DNA from: Leisingera aquimarina DSM 24565
GTDB lineage: Bacteria; Pseudomonadota; Alphaproteobacteria; Rhodobacterales; Rhodobacteraceae
Length of the DNA stretch: 64,000 nt
NCBI RefSeq assembly: GCF_000473165.1
Contig: NZ_KI421504.1
Location: 1,270,501 to 1,334,500, forward strand
Reading direction: 5' to 3'
Below, piece after piece: positions 45,882-53,358 of this stretch. The notes under the pieces are model-generated. The model was not told the DNA's origin. It did no database searches and worked only from the letters and a program-made list of their open reading frames with translations. The position numbers and the translations under genes are program-made. Position 1 is the stretch's first letter. Each line of letters opens with the position of its first letter.

Positions 45882-45932
45882 GCGATTGGCGCGGCAAATG
45901 ATACGTTTGGTATCATTTGCCGCGCCAATCGC
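45882..45932. terminator. 23-bp perfect hairpin between tauR and the xsc promoter
   Basis: Arms 45882-45904 and 45910-45932 are exact reverse complements of 23 bases with a 5-base GTTTG loop. The tauR gene ends at 45948 on the minus strand, so this is its transcript end, 16 bases downstream. No T-run follows on either side. The stem is unusually long for a plain terminator. Confidence 0.72.
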
Positions 45933-45947
45933 CGTTGGCTCTGGGAT

Positions 45948-47417
45948 TCAGCTCTGCTTCAGTGCCTTGGCAATCAGTGCCAGGCCAGGTTCGATTCTTG
46001 TGGCGGGAATCGAAGAATAGCCAAGCCGGTAATAGTTCTGCTGGCGGTGCTCGGCACCAAAGAACGGTGCGCCGGGTTCGATGATGACGCTCTTTTCCTT
46101 CAGCCGGTCTGCAACAGCGGTGGTATCCACCCCGTCCGGCGCGCGCATCCACAGGGCCGAGCCGCCAAAGCTGCCGACACCAGCAATGGTGAGGCCGTGC
46201 TTGCGGATGGCATCCTCGATCACTGCGCGGCGGTCATGCAGAACCTTTGCAGTCCGGCGGATCTGGGCGTCGTAGTGTCCCAGCGACAGGAAATAGGCGA
46301 CCGTGCGCTGGACATGGCCCGGCGGATGCCGCAGCACGCTGGCGCGCAATGCCCTGGCCTGGCGGATAAACGGTTCCGAGCCGACCAGATACCCAAGCCG
46401 CAGCCCGGGAAACAGCGATTTGGAGAAACTGCCGGCATAGATCACCCGTCCTTCGGTATCGAGAGACTTCAGCGAAGGGGAAGGCGCGCCAAGAAAGGAC
46501 ATTTCGAATTCGTAATCATCCTCGACAATCACCGCGTCGATTTCGCTCGCCCGCTGCAGCAGCTCCTTGCGCCGTTCCATCGGCATGGTGAAGGTGGTCG
46601 GGCTTTGGTGGCTGGGTGTGCAAAAGATCACATCGGTGTCTTGCGAAATCTGCTCTGGCGGCAGCCCGCCGTCATCGACCGGAATGCAGTCCACCTGGCA
46701 GCGGGTCTGCACCACCTGGTCGCGCAGAGTGTAATAGGCCGGATCCTCCACCGCAGCCCGCCGCCCTCGGTTCAACAGCAGTTGCGAGGTGATCCACAGC
46801 GCATTCTGGGCGCCCAGGGTGATCAAAACTTCTTCAGGCCGGGCGGTGATCCCGCGCCGCGGCAGCGTGTGGCGGGCGATGTATTCGATCAGCAGCGGAT
46901 CGTCCTGATCGAAGTAATCATTTGCCAGGGCGGCAAAATCCTTCTGCCCCAATGCCCGCAGCGCGCACAGCCGCCAGTTGGCATGGTCAAACAGCGAAGC
47001 ATCGGCCTGACCGTAGATGAAGGGATAGCGGTACTCGCGCCAGTCCTGTGGTTTGCGCGGGGTGTCGCCGCCGGTAAAGCTGCGCGCCAGCACCTTGCCC
47101 CAATCCATTGCATCGCCGGACTTCTGCTGCGGCGTATAGGAGGGCGGCACCGGCGCATTGTCTGAAACGAAGTATCCCGAGCGCCCGCGCGAGGTGAGAT
47201 AGTCATTGGCCAAGAGCTCGGTATAGGCCAGCGTCACGGTGATCCGGCTGATCCCCAGATGCGCCGCCAGCTTGCGCGAGGACGGCAGCTTTTCCCCGAC
47301 CCGGAACCGGCCGGACAAAATGCCCTCGGCAATCATTTCCTGGATCTGCGCCTGCAGCGTGCCCTGAGCGTCCGGGTTGAGGAAGAAGGTATCGACGGAA
47401 ATGGCCATGCGCGCCAC
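45948..47417 (-). CDS. tauR: MocR-type taurine regulator TauR
   Basis: A 489-residue fusion of a GntR winged helix (residues 20-90, IAEGILSGRFRVGEKLPSSRKLAAHLGISRITVTLAYTEL) and an aminotransferase fold (about 130-489) with the PLP lysine in AGSFSKSLFPGLRLGY. The start is a GTG at 47415-47417 or an ATG at 47406-47408. It activates taurine degradation genes in response to taurine and PLP in R. capsulatus. Boxes upstream of its own start suggest autoregulation. Confidence 0.9.
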   Translation of the reverse strand: MARMAISVDTFFLNPDAQGTLQAQIQEMIAEGILSGRFRVGEKLPSSRKLAAHLGISRITVTLAYTELLANDYLTSRGRSGYFVSDNAPVPPSYTPQQKSGDAMDWGKVLARSFTGGDTPRKPQDWREYRYPFIYGQADASLFDHANWRLCALRALGQKDFAALANDYFDQDDPLLIEYIARHTLPRRGITARPEEVLITLGAQNALWITSQLLLNRGRRAAVEDPAYYTLRDQVVQTRCQVDCIPVDDGGLPPEQISQDTDVIFCTPSHQSPTTFTMPMERRKELLQRASEIDAVIVEDDYEFEMSFLGAPSPSLKSLDTEGRVIYAGSFSKSLFPGLRLGYLVGSEPFIRQARALRASVLRHPPGHVQRTVAYFLSLGHYDAQIRRTAKVLHDRRAVIEDAIRKHGLTIAGVGSFGGSALWMRAPDGVDTTAVADRLKEKSVIIEPGAPFFGAEHRQQNYYRLGYSSIPATRIEPGLALIAKALKQS

Positions 47418-47424
47418 CTTAGGG

Positions 47425-47461
47425 TGGACTTAAATAGGGTGCAATCTGGACTTAGGGCCAG
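47425..47461. promoter_or_regulatory. TauR boxes between tauR and the SDR gene
   Basis: TGGACTTAA (47425-47433), CTGGACTTAG (47446-47455) and TTAGGGCCAG (47452-47461) overlap. They are 8-40 bases upstream of the tauR start and about 165 bases before the divergent SDR gene, so both genes may respond to TauR. Confidence 0.68.
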
Positions 47462-47625
47462 TTTGGAGAAAACTGCGGCTTGCTGTGGTCTGGCAACCAG
47501 TTCCAGCCGCATCCGACCTGTTTCTTGCGGTTTCCAGCAAGGGACAGCGGCAAGCGCAGGAACCGGGTCGCCGTTGGTCACGGCAGTTCTCTAGTCGTTC
47601 CAGCACAGCCATTCAGGAGATGATT

Positions 47626-48381
47626 ATGGAACTGAAAAACAAGACACTCATCATTACCGGCGCCAGCAGCGGCATTGGCGCCGCTGCAGCGCTGCTGTTT
47701 GCGGCAGAAGGGGCCAATGTCGTGCTGGGGGCCCGGCGGCAGACTGAACTGCAGACCCTTGCCGGGCAGATCAACCAAAGCGGCGGCAAAGCGGCCTGTC
47801 TTGCCGGCGATGTCACCAGCGAAGCCTATTCGGCAAACCTGGTGGCGCTTGCGGTGGAAGAATTCGGCGGGCTCGACGGGGCCTTCAATAATGCGGGCAT
47901 GATGGGCGATATGGGACCCGTGGATCAAATGGATGCTGCCAATTGGAACGCGGTGATTGCTGCCAACCTCACTGGGGCGTTTTTCTCGGCCAAGGCGCAG
48001 ATACCGGCGCTAAGGGCGCGGGGCAGCGGGTCGCTTGTCTTTACCGGATCCTTTGTTGGCTTCAGCAACGGCGGCATGCCGGGGATGGGCGCCTATGCCG
48101 CGTCAAAGGCCGGGCTGGCCGGGCTGGTCCAGTCGCTGGCCTCTGATCACGCGGCAGAAGGCATCCGGGTGAATGCCTTGCTGCCCGGCGGGACCAAGAC
48201 CGCCATGGCGGGAGACGATCCGGAGACGCACAGCTTTATCGCCGGGCTGCACCCGATGAAGCGGATGGCCGCCCCGTCTGAAATAGCCCAGGCCGCAATG
48301 TTCCTGTTGTCGGACCGGTCCAGCTTCGTAACCGGAACCCCAATGGCGGTGGACGGCGGGGTTGCCGTGCGGCTGGTCTAG
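47626..48381 (+). CDS. short-chain dehydrogenase/reductase
   Basis: A 251-residue classical SDR from the ATG at 47626 (AGGAG at 47615-47619). The cofactor motif TGASSGIG lies near residue 13, NNAG near 89, and the catalytic Ser-Tyr-Lys is seen in GSFVG and YAASK near 153-157. The glucose-1-dehydrogenase-like family name gives no substrate. Position between tauR and tpa with shared TauR boxes suggests sulfonate metabolism, for instance reducing sulfoacetaldehyde to isethionate as IsfD does, but its sequence does not prove this. Confidence 0.85.
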   Translation: MELKNKTLIITGASSGIGAAAALLFAAEGANVVLGARRQTELQTLAGQINQSGGKAACLAGDVTSEAYSANLVALAVEEFGGLDGAFNNAGMMGDMGPVDQMDAANWNAVIAANLTGAFFSAKAQIPALRARGSGSLVFTGSFVGFSNGGMPGMGAYAASKAGLAGLVQSLASDHAAEGIRVNALLPGGTKTAMAGDDPETHSFIAGLHPMKRMAAPSEIAQAAMFLLSDRSSFVTGTPMAVDGGVAVRLV

Positions 48382-48387
48382 GCCCCA

Positions 48388-48416
48388 GCACCTAAAACGA
48401 ATGCACCTAAAACGAA
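48388..48416. repeat. tandem direct repeat, 15-bp unit
   Basis: GCACCTAAAACGAA occurs at 48388-48401 and again at 48403-48416, separated by a T. It lies between the SDR stop and the terminator of tpa and looks like a recent local duplication. Confidence 0.75.
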
Positions 48417-48442
48417 AAAGCGCCCCGGAAAATCCGGGGCGC
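48411..48442 (-). terminator. terminator of tpa
   Basis: On the minus strand a perfect 9-bp stem (GCGCCCCGG 48420-48428 with CCGGGGCGC 48434-48442) with a 5-base loop is followed by TTTTTCGTT. It lies 28 bases after the tpa stop and also before the convergent SDR end. Confidence 0.88.
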
Positions 48443-48469
48443 AGTTTGATCGTCCAACAGGGAGAGATG

Positions 48470-49867
48470 TCAGCCGAATACTTTGGTCAGGGCATTGTCG
48501 ACCGCATCGCAGATCTGGTCGATGTCGTCTGCGGTGGCGATCAGCGCGGGGCTGAAGCAAAGGGTGTTGTTGCGGCCCGGCAGCGAGCGGTTGGTTACAC
48601 CGATGATCACGCCCTGCGCGCCGCATTCTGCGACAACCTGCTGGGCCAGCTTCTCGTCCACGGGTTCCTTGGTGTCACGGTCTGCGACCAACTCGGCGCC
48701 CAGGAACAGGCCCTTGCCGCGCACATCGCCGATCACGGCGTGCTTTTCTTTCAGCGCGGCCAGGTTGCTGAGCATGCGCTCGCCCATGGCGGTGCAGTTG
48801 TCCAGCAGGTTCTCTTCCTCGATGATGCGCATGTTTTCCAACGCCGCAGCGGGGCCGGCCGTGCAGCCGCCAAAGGTCGAGATGTCGCGGAAATAGCCCA
48901 TTGGGTCCGAGGCGTCTTCCTTGAACATGTTGAAGACTTCCTCGGTGGTCACCATGCAGGCAATCGCCGCATAACCTGAAGCCACACCTTTGGCCATGGT
49001 CACAAAGTCGGGTTTGATGCCGTACTGCTGGTAGCCGAACCATTTGCCGGTGCGGCCAACGCCGCAGACCACTTCGTCGATGTGCAGCAGCACGTCGTGC
49101 TTCTTGCAGATCTCCTGCACGCGCTCCCAGTAGCCTTCGGGTGCCTCAATGACGCCGCCGCCAGCGGTCACCGGCTCCAGGCACAGGGCGCCAACGGTTT
49201 CCGGGCCTTCGCGCAGGATGACTTCTTCGATGGCGTCTGCTGCAGCGATGCCGAATTCGCGGCCGGACAGGTGTTCCAGCCCCAGCTCATGCTTGCGGTA
49301 CTCCATGCAGTGCGGCACGCGGACAAAGTCCGGCGCAAAGGGGCCGTACTGCGCATTGCGCTCGTCCTGACCGCCGGCCGACATGGTCGCCAGGGTGGAG
49401 CCGTGATAGTCGCGGTCGCGGTACAGGATCTTGGTTTTCTTGCCGCCGTATTTCTTGTGGGCGATCTGACGGATCATCTTGAAGGCCTTCTCGTTGGCCT
49501 CGGATCCGGAGTTGGTGTAGTAGACGCGGGTCATACCCGGCATCTTCTCGATCAGCTTTTCGGCAAACAGCGCACCGGGGATGGAACCGGCGGAGTTGGC
49601 GAAATAGCAGAGCTTCATCATCTGCTCATAGACAGCTTTGCAGACGCTTTCGCGGCCATAGCCGACGTTGACAGTCCAGACACCGCCGGACACCGCATCC
49701 AGGAACTCCTTGCCGTTCTGATCCCAGACGCGCATGCCCTTGCCTTCGACAATGATGCGCGGGTCAGTGGTTTCCAGCGCCTTGTGCTGGAACAGGTGAT
49801 GCCACATGTGGGCCTTGTCGGCCTCGACCACACGGGAGAGATCGTTTTCGTTGAACGTGCCGTCCAT
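48470..49867 (-). CDS. tpa: taurine:pyruvate aminotransferase
   Basis: A 465-residue class III PLP aminotransferase. The PLP lysine lies in FVTMAKGVASGY near residue 290; GSEANEKAFKMIR, YHGSTLATMSAGG and DEVVCGVGRTG match Tpa over its full length. It transfers the amino group from taurine to pyruvate, giving sulfoacetaldehyde and L-alanine, and feeds Xsc. Boxes upstream (49968-50000) suggest TauR control although it is transcribed separately from xsc. Confidence 0.93.
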   Translation of the reverse strand: MDGTFNENDLSRVVEADKAHMWHHLFQHKALETTDPRIIVEGKGMRVWDQNGKEFLDAVSGGVWTVNVGYGRESVCKAVYEQMMKLCYFANSAGSIPGALFAEKLIEKMPGMTRVYYTNSGSEANEKAFKMIRQIAHKKYGGKKTKILYRDRDYHGSTLATMSAGGQDERNAQYGPFAPDFVRVPHCMEYRKHELGLEHLSGREFGIAAADAIEEVILREGPETVGALCLEPVTAGGGVIEAPEGYWERVQEICKKHDVLLHIDEVVCGVGRTGKWFGYQQYGIKPDFVTMAKGVASGYAAIACMVTTEEVFNMFKEDASDPMGYFRDISTFGGCTAGPAAALENMRIIEEENLLDNCTAMGERMLSNLAALKEKHAVIGDVRGKGLFLGAELVADRDTKEPVDEKLAQQVVAECGAQGVIIGVTNRSLPGRNNTLCFSPALIATADDIDQICDAVDNALTKVFG

Positions 49868-49967
49868 GACATGTCCTTTCGGCGTTAGAAGTGAATCAGG
49901 CTGCCCGGAACCCTACAGGGCTTCAGAGGCGTATTATGTACCAGAAACGTCAGATTTCGGGAATTGG

Positions 49968-50000
49968 TTAGGGCCAGAGCATGTGCTTGCTTAGGTCCAG
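49968..50000. promoter_or_regulatory. TauR boxes between tpa and the BKACE gene
   Basis: TTAGGGCCAG (49968-49977) and TTAGGTCCAG (49991-50000) stand in the same direction, 23 bases apart from start to start. They are 101-133 bases before tpa and 163-195 before the divergent BKACE gene. Confidence 0.7.
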
Positions 50001-50086
50001 AGCTACCCGGCTCAAGCAGTTCAGCGGCGGATCACGGGGTGCAGAATCGTCGTAAAACAAACGTTCTGAAATGACGGCCTTGAGAG

Positions 50087-50162
50087 CGGTTGTCCCGGGC
50101 CGCAGGCTGCAGTCATCCTGAACGCGAGTCGCGGCAGGGCAGGCTGCAGAGGGGGACAACCG
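50087..50162 (+). promoter_or_regulatory. structured leader of the BKACE gene
   Basis: CGGTTGTCCC (50087-50096) and GGGACAACCG (50153-50162) are exact inverted repeats. The right arm covers part of the GGGGGA ribosome site and ends at the base before the GTG start, so the fold would hide initiation. Inside are two copies of GCAGGCTGCAG (50102-50112 and 50140-50150) and a GCGAGTCGC hairpin. It resembles a switch leader in form but matches no class known to me. Confidence 0.5.
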
Positions 50163-50939
50163 GTGGCAGAATACAGATTGATGGCGGCCCCGAACGGAGC
50201 CCGGCGCGGGCGCGGGGATCACCCGCAGCTGCCGGTGACGCCACAGCAGACGGCCCGGACAGCGGCAGCCTGTTTTGCGGCCGGCGCCCAGGCGCTGCAT
50301 CTGCATGTGCGCGACGATGAGGGCCGCCATTCGCTGGACGCGGGCCGCTACCGCGAAGCCCTTGATGCGGTGCGGGAAAGCGTGACGGGGATGGCGGTGC
50401 AGATCACCACCGAAAGCGCCGGTCTCTATGATGTGGCTGACCAGCTCGCCTGCCTGGAGGCGCTGCGCCCTGCCGCAGCTTCGGTTTCGGTGCGGGAAAT
50501 GGCACGGGACCCGCAACTGGCCGCGCGTGCCTACGCGCTGAGCTTGGAGGCGGGCACCCAGGTGCAGCACATTCTTTACGGACCCGACTGCATCGCCCGG
50601 CTGCGGGCCTGGTATCAGGACGGCACCGTACCCAGCACCCTGCGCGATGCGATCTTTGTTCTGGGCAAGTACAATCCGCCGGTTCTGGCGCAGCCCGAAG
50701 GCCTGGCAGCCTTCCGTGACGCTACGGCAGACTTGCGCCTCGGCTGGACCGTCTGCGCCTTTGGCCGCCACGAGCGCGCCTGCCTGCTGGCCGCCGTCGC
50801 TGCGGGCGGGAATGCGCGAATCGGATTTGAGAATAACATCGAAACACCGGAAGGCGGGCTGCTGGCAGACAATGCAGCCTCGGTTGCCGCCTTCGTCCAG
50901 GCCGCGCGGGATGCGGGCCATAGCCTCAAGGAGTGCTGA
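50163..50939 (+). CDS. BKACE-family beta-keto acid cleavage enzyme (DUF849)
   Basis: A 258-residue TIM-barrel protein starting with a GTG at 50163. Characteristic features are APNGARRGRGDHPQLPVTP near residue 8, LHLHVRDDEGRHS near 47 (metal and substrate ligands) and QITTESAG. BKACE enzymes cleave a beta-keto acid with acetyl-CoA to acetoacetate and a new CoA ester; the best known acts on 3-keto-5-aminohexanoate. The next gene, an aminotransferase two bases on, could supply the keto acid. Divergent from tpa. Confidence 0.88.
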   Translation: MAEYRLMAAPNGARRGRGDHPQLPVTPQQTARTAAACFAAGAQALHLHVRDDEGRHSLDAGRYREALDAVRESVTGMAVQITTESAGLYDVADQLACLEALRPAAASVSVREMARDPQLAARAYALSLEAGTQVQHILYGPDCIARLRAWYQDGTVPSTLRDAIFVLGKYNPPVLAQPEGLAAFRDATADLRLGWTVCAFGRHERACLLAAVAAGGNARIGFENNIETPEGGLLADNAASVAAFVQAARDAGHSLKEC

Positions 50940-50941
50940 TC

Positions 50942-52285
50942 ATGAGCGCCCAAATCAAAAGCCACGTCTTTCCCCGCCACACCAAGGCCACGCTGCCCAC
51001 CGCGGTTTCCGGCGACGGCTGTTATCTGATCGACGCGGACGGCAAGCGCTATTTCGACGGCTCCGGCGGCGCCGCGGTCTCCTGCCTCGGCCACTCCGAC
51101 GCCGATGTGATCAAGGCGGTGCAGGACCAGGTGGGCAAGCTGGCCTTTGCCCATACCGGCTTTCTCACCTCGGACCCCGCCGAGGAACTGGCCGACCTGC
51201 TGGTGGCCAATGCGCCGGGCGATATCGACCGCGTCTATTTTGTCTCCGGCGGCTCCGAGGCGACCGAGGCGGCAATCAAGCTGGCACGCCAATACCACCT
51301 GGAGCGCGGCGAGCCGCAGCGCCGCCACATCATCGCCCGCAAGCAAAGCTACCACGGCAACACCCTTGGCGCGCTGGCCGCAGGCGGCAACGAATGGCGC
51401 CGCACGCAATTTGCGCCGCTGCTGATCGACATTTCACACATCTCGGCCTGTTACGAATACGTGGGCCGGGCCGAGGGTGAGAGCAGCTTTGACTATGGTC
51501 AGCGGGTGGCGAATGAGCTGGAAACGGAAATCCTGCGCCTTGGCCCCGAAACCGTGATGGCCTTCATGGCCGAACCTGTGGTCGGTGCCACCTCAGGTGC
51601 GGTGCCGGCGGTTGCTGGCTACTTCAAGCGCATCCGCGAGATTTGCGACCAATACGGCGTGCTGCTGATTCTGGACGAGGTGATGTGCGGCATGGGCCGT
51701 ACCGGGCATCTGTTTGCCTGCGAGGCGGATGGCGTGGTGCCGGATATTCTGTGCATCGCCAAGGGTCTTGGCGCCGGTTATCAGCCGATTGGTGCAATGC
51801 TTTGTACCCGCCAGATCTATGAGGCGATCGAGCATGGATCCGGGTTTTTCCAGCACGGCCACACCTATATCGGCCACCCGGTGGCCACCGCTTCTGGCCT
51901 CGCCGTGGTCAAGGCGATGCTGGAACGCGGGTTGGTGCAGCGCTGTGCTGAAATGGGTGAAAAGCTGCAGGCGGCGCTGGAGGACCGGTTCGGCCAGCAC
52001 GCACACGTCGGAGACATCCGCGGCCGCGGGCTGTTCCGCGGGGTCGAGCTGGTGGCTGACCGCGACACCAAGGAACCCTTCGATCCGGCGCTGGGCTTGG
52101 CCAAGAACATCAAGAAGGCTGCGTTTCAGGCGGGTCTGATCTGCTATCCGATGTCCGGCACCCGCGACGGCCAGAACGGCGACCACATCCTGTTGGCCCC
52201 ACCCTTCATCATCACCGATGAACAAATCACCGAGGTGGTGGACAAGCTGGAAACGGCGATCTCCCAGTGTTTGCCGCAGGGGTGA
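50942..52285 (+). CDS. class III aminotransferase
   Basis: A 447-residue PLP enzyme from the ATG at 50942 (AGGAG upstream). GGSEATEAAIKLARQYH, SYHGNTLGALAAGG, DEVMCGMGRTG and the lysine in CIAKGLGAGYQPIG near residue 274 are present. It is of the omega-amino acid/aspartate aminotransferase family subgroup, distinct from tpa though homologous. Co-translated with the BKACE gene, it probably forms the beta-keto or oxo acid that BKACE cleaves. The substrate is not known. Confidence 0.88.
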   Translation: MSAQIKSHVFPRHTKATLPTAVSGDGCYLIDADGKRYFDGSGGAAVSCLGHSDADVIKAVQDQVGKLAFAHTGFLTSDPAEELADLLVANAPGDIDRVYFVSGGSEATEAAIKLARQYHLERGEPQRRHIIARKQSYHGNTLGALAAGGNEWRRTQFAPLLIDISHISACYEYVGRAEGESSFDYGQRVANELETEILRLGPETVMAFMAEPVVGATSGAVPAVAGYFKRIREICDQYGVLLILDEVMCGMGRTGHLFACEADGVVPDILCIAKGLGAGYQPIGAMLCTRQIYEAIEHGSGFFQHGHTYIGHPVATASGLAVVKAMLERGLVQRCAEMGEKLQAALEDRFGQHAHVGDIRGRGLFRGVELVADRDTKEPFDPALGLAKNIKKAAFQAGLICYPMSGTRDGQNGDHILLAPPFIITDEQITEVVDKLETAISQCLPQG

Positions 52286-52335
52286 ACAGCCCAGTAAGAG
52301 GAGGTAGCCGCCCGGCGGTTGGCCGGGTGCTGTTG

Positions 52336-53004
52336 TCAGGTGAATGTGTTTCCGGTGTAGCCTAGCTGCTCCAAAACGCTGGCGTAATTTTCGACGCCCT
52401 GCGCGCCGGTCACCAGATGGCGGCCATCAAACACCATCGCGGGTACGCCGCGGATGCCCTGGTTCACCCAGAACGCCGCGCGCTGGCGCACGCTGTCCGC
52501 GTGTTTGCCGCTGTCCAGCGCGGCACGGGCTTCTGAGCCGTCAAGGCGGAGATTTTCGGCAGCCTGTGTCAGAACCTCCGGGTCCGAGACATTTTTGCCA
52601 TCGGTGAAATAGGCCGCCAGCAGCGCCTGCTTCATCTCATGACCCTTGCCGCGTTCCTCTGCCCATTCGATCAGCTGATGTGCCTGGAACGTGTTGTAGA
52701 TCCGCATCCCTTCAAAGAAGCGGAAGGTGAAGCCCAAGGCCTCTCCGAGTTTGGTCAGCTGTGCCCGCACCTGTGCCGATTGTTCCGCCGTGCTGCCGTA
52801 TTTCGCCGCCAGATGCTCTCGCAGGTCCTCGCCTTCCGGCACCATGCCCGGGTTCAATTCAAACGGTTGCCAGTGGATGCCGAGCTGAACTCCGGCGCGG
52901 CGGGCGGCAAAAGCCAGCTGGTTGTAGCCGACCGCGCACCAGGGGCAAACAACATCTGAAATTATATCGACCCTGAGGACGGGCCGGTTAGGGGTCTCTG
53001 CCAT
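52336..53004 (-). CDS. DsbA-family (FrnE-like) thiol oxidoreductase
   Basis: A 222-residue cytoplasmic thioredoxin-fold protein from the ATG at 53002-53004; no signal peptide. The active site is CPWC near residue 22 (DVVCPWCAVG), and the C-terminal cis-proline loop is GVPAMVFDG. Similar to polyketide-related FrnE and 2-hydroxychromene isomerase-like DsbA proteins. The substrate is unknown. It converges on the aminotransferase gene. Confidence 0.87.
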   Translation of the reverse strand: MAETPNRPVLRVDIISDVVCPWCAVGYNQLAFAARRAGVQLGIHWQPFELNPGMVPEGEDLREHLAAKYGSTAEQSAQVRAQLTKLGEALGFTFRFFEGMRIYNTFQAHQLIEWAEERGKGHEMKQALLAAYFTDGKNVSDPEVLTQAAENLRLDGSEARAALDSGKHADSVRQRAAFWVNQGIRGVPAMVFDGRHLVTGAQGVENYASVLEQLGYTGNTFT

Positions 53005-53358
53005 GGGGCTGGTCCTTTGGTTTTCAGAGTCTCTCAGTGGAAATGGGGGCAAAGCGACGGGAAAACAACAGTTGCAGCAGTGCTTACCTGCAGAGCGTTT
53101 CATTCCCGGTGCCGCCCGGCGCAAGCAAGGCCTGTGGCAGTCTTAAGCATCCCCTGTGCGAAAACGCCGTTCCGGCCCGCACTCCGCACATCTGTGCCAA
53201 GGCGCGCCTTATCTGCCGGGACAGGCAGGTGGAGCACATCACCCGCAATATGCTGGACCGGCTCGGCGCGTGGCGGCCCTCGCGCAGATTTTTGTTGACC
53301 TGCAATGCTTCGGCTTCAGTGTCAGTCTGCGGACAGCCTGATCCCGCCAAAGGAGACC

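Noticed and set aside
48388-48416. Start of a CRISPR array
   Set aside because: Only two copies with a one-base spacer; no further repeats or cas genes.
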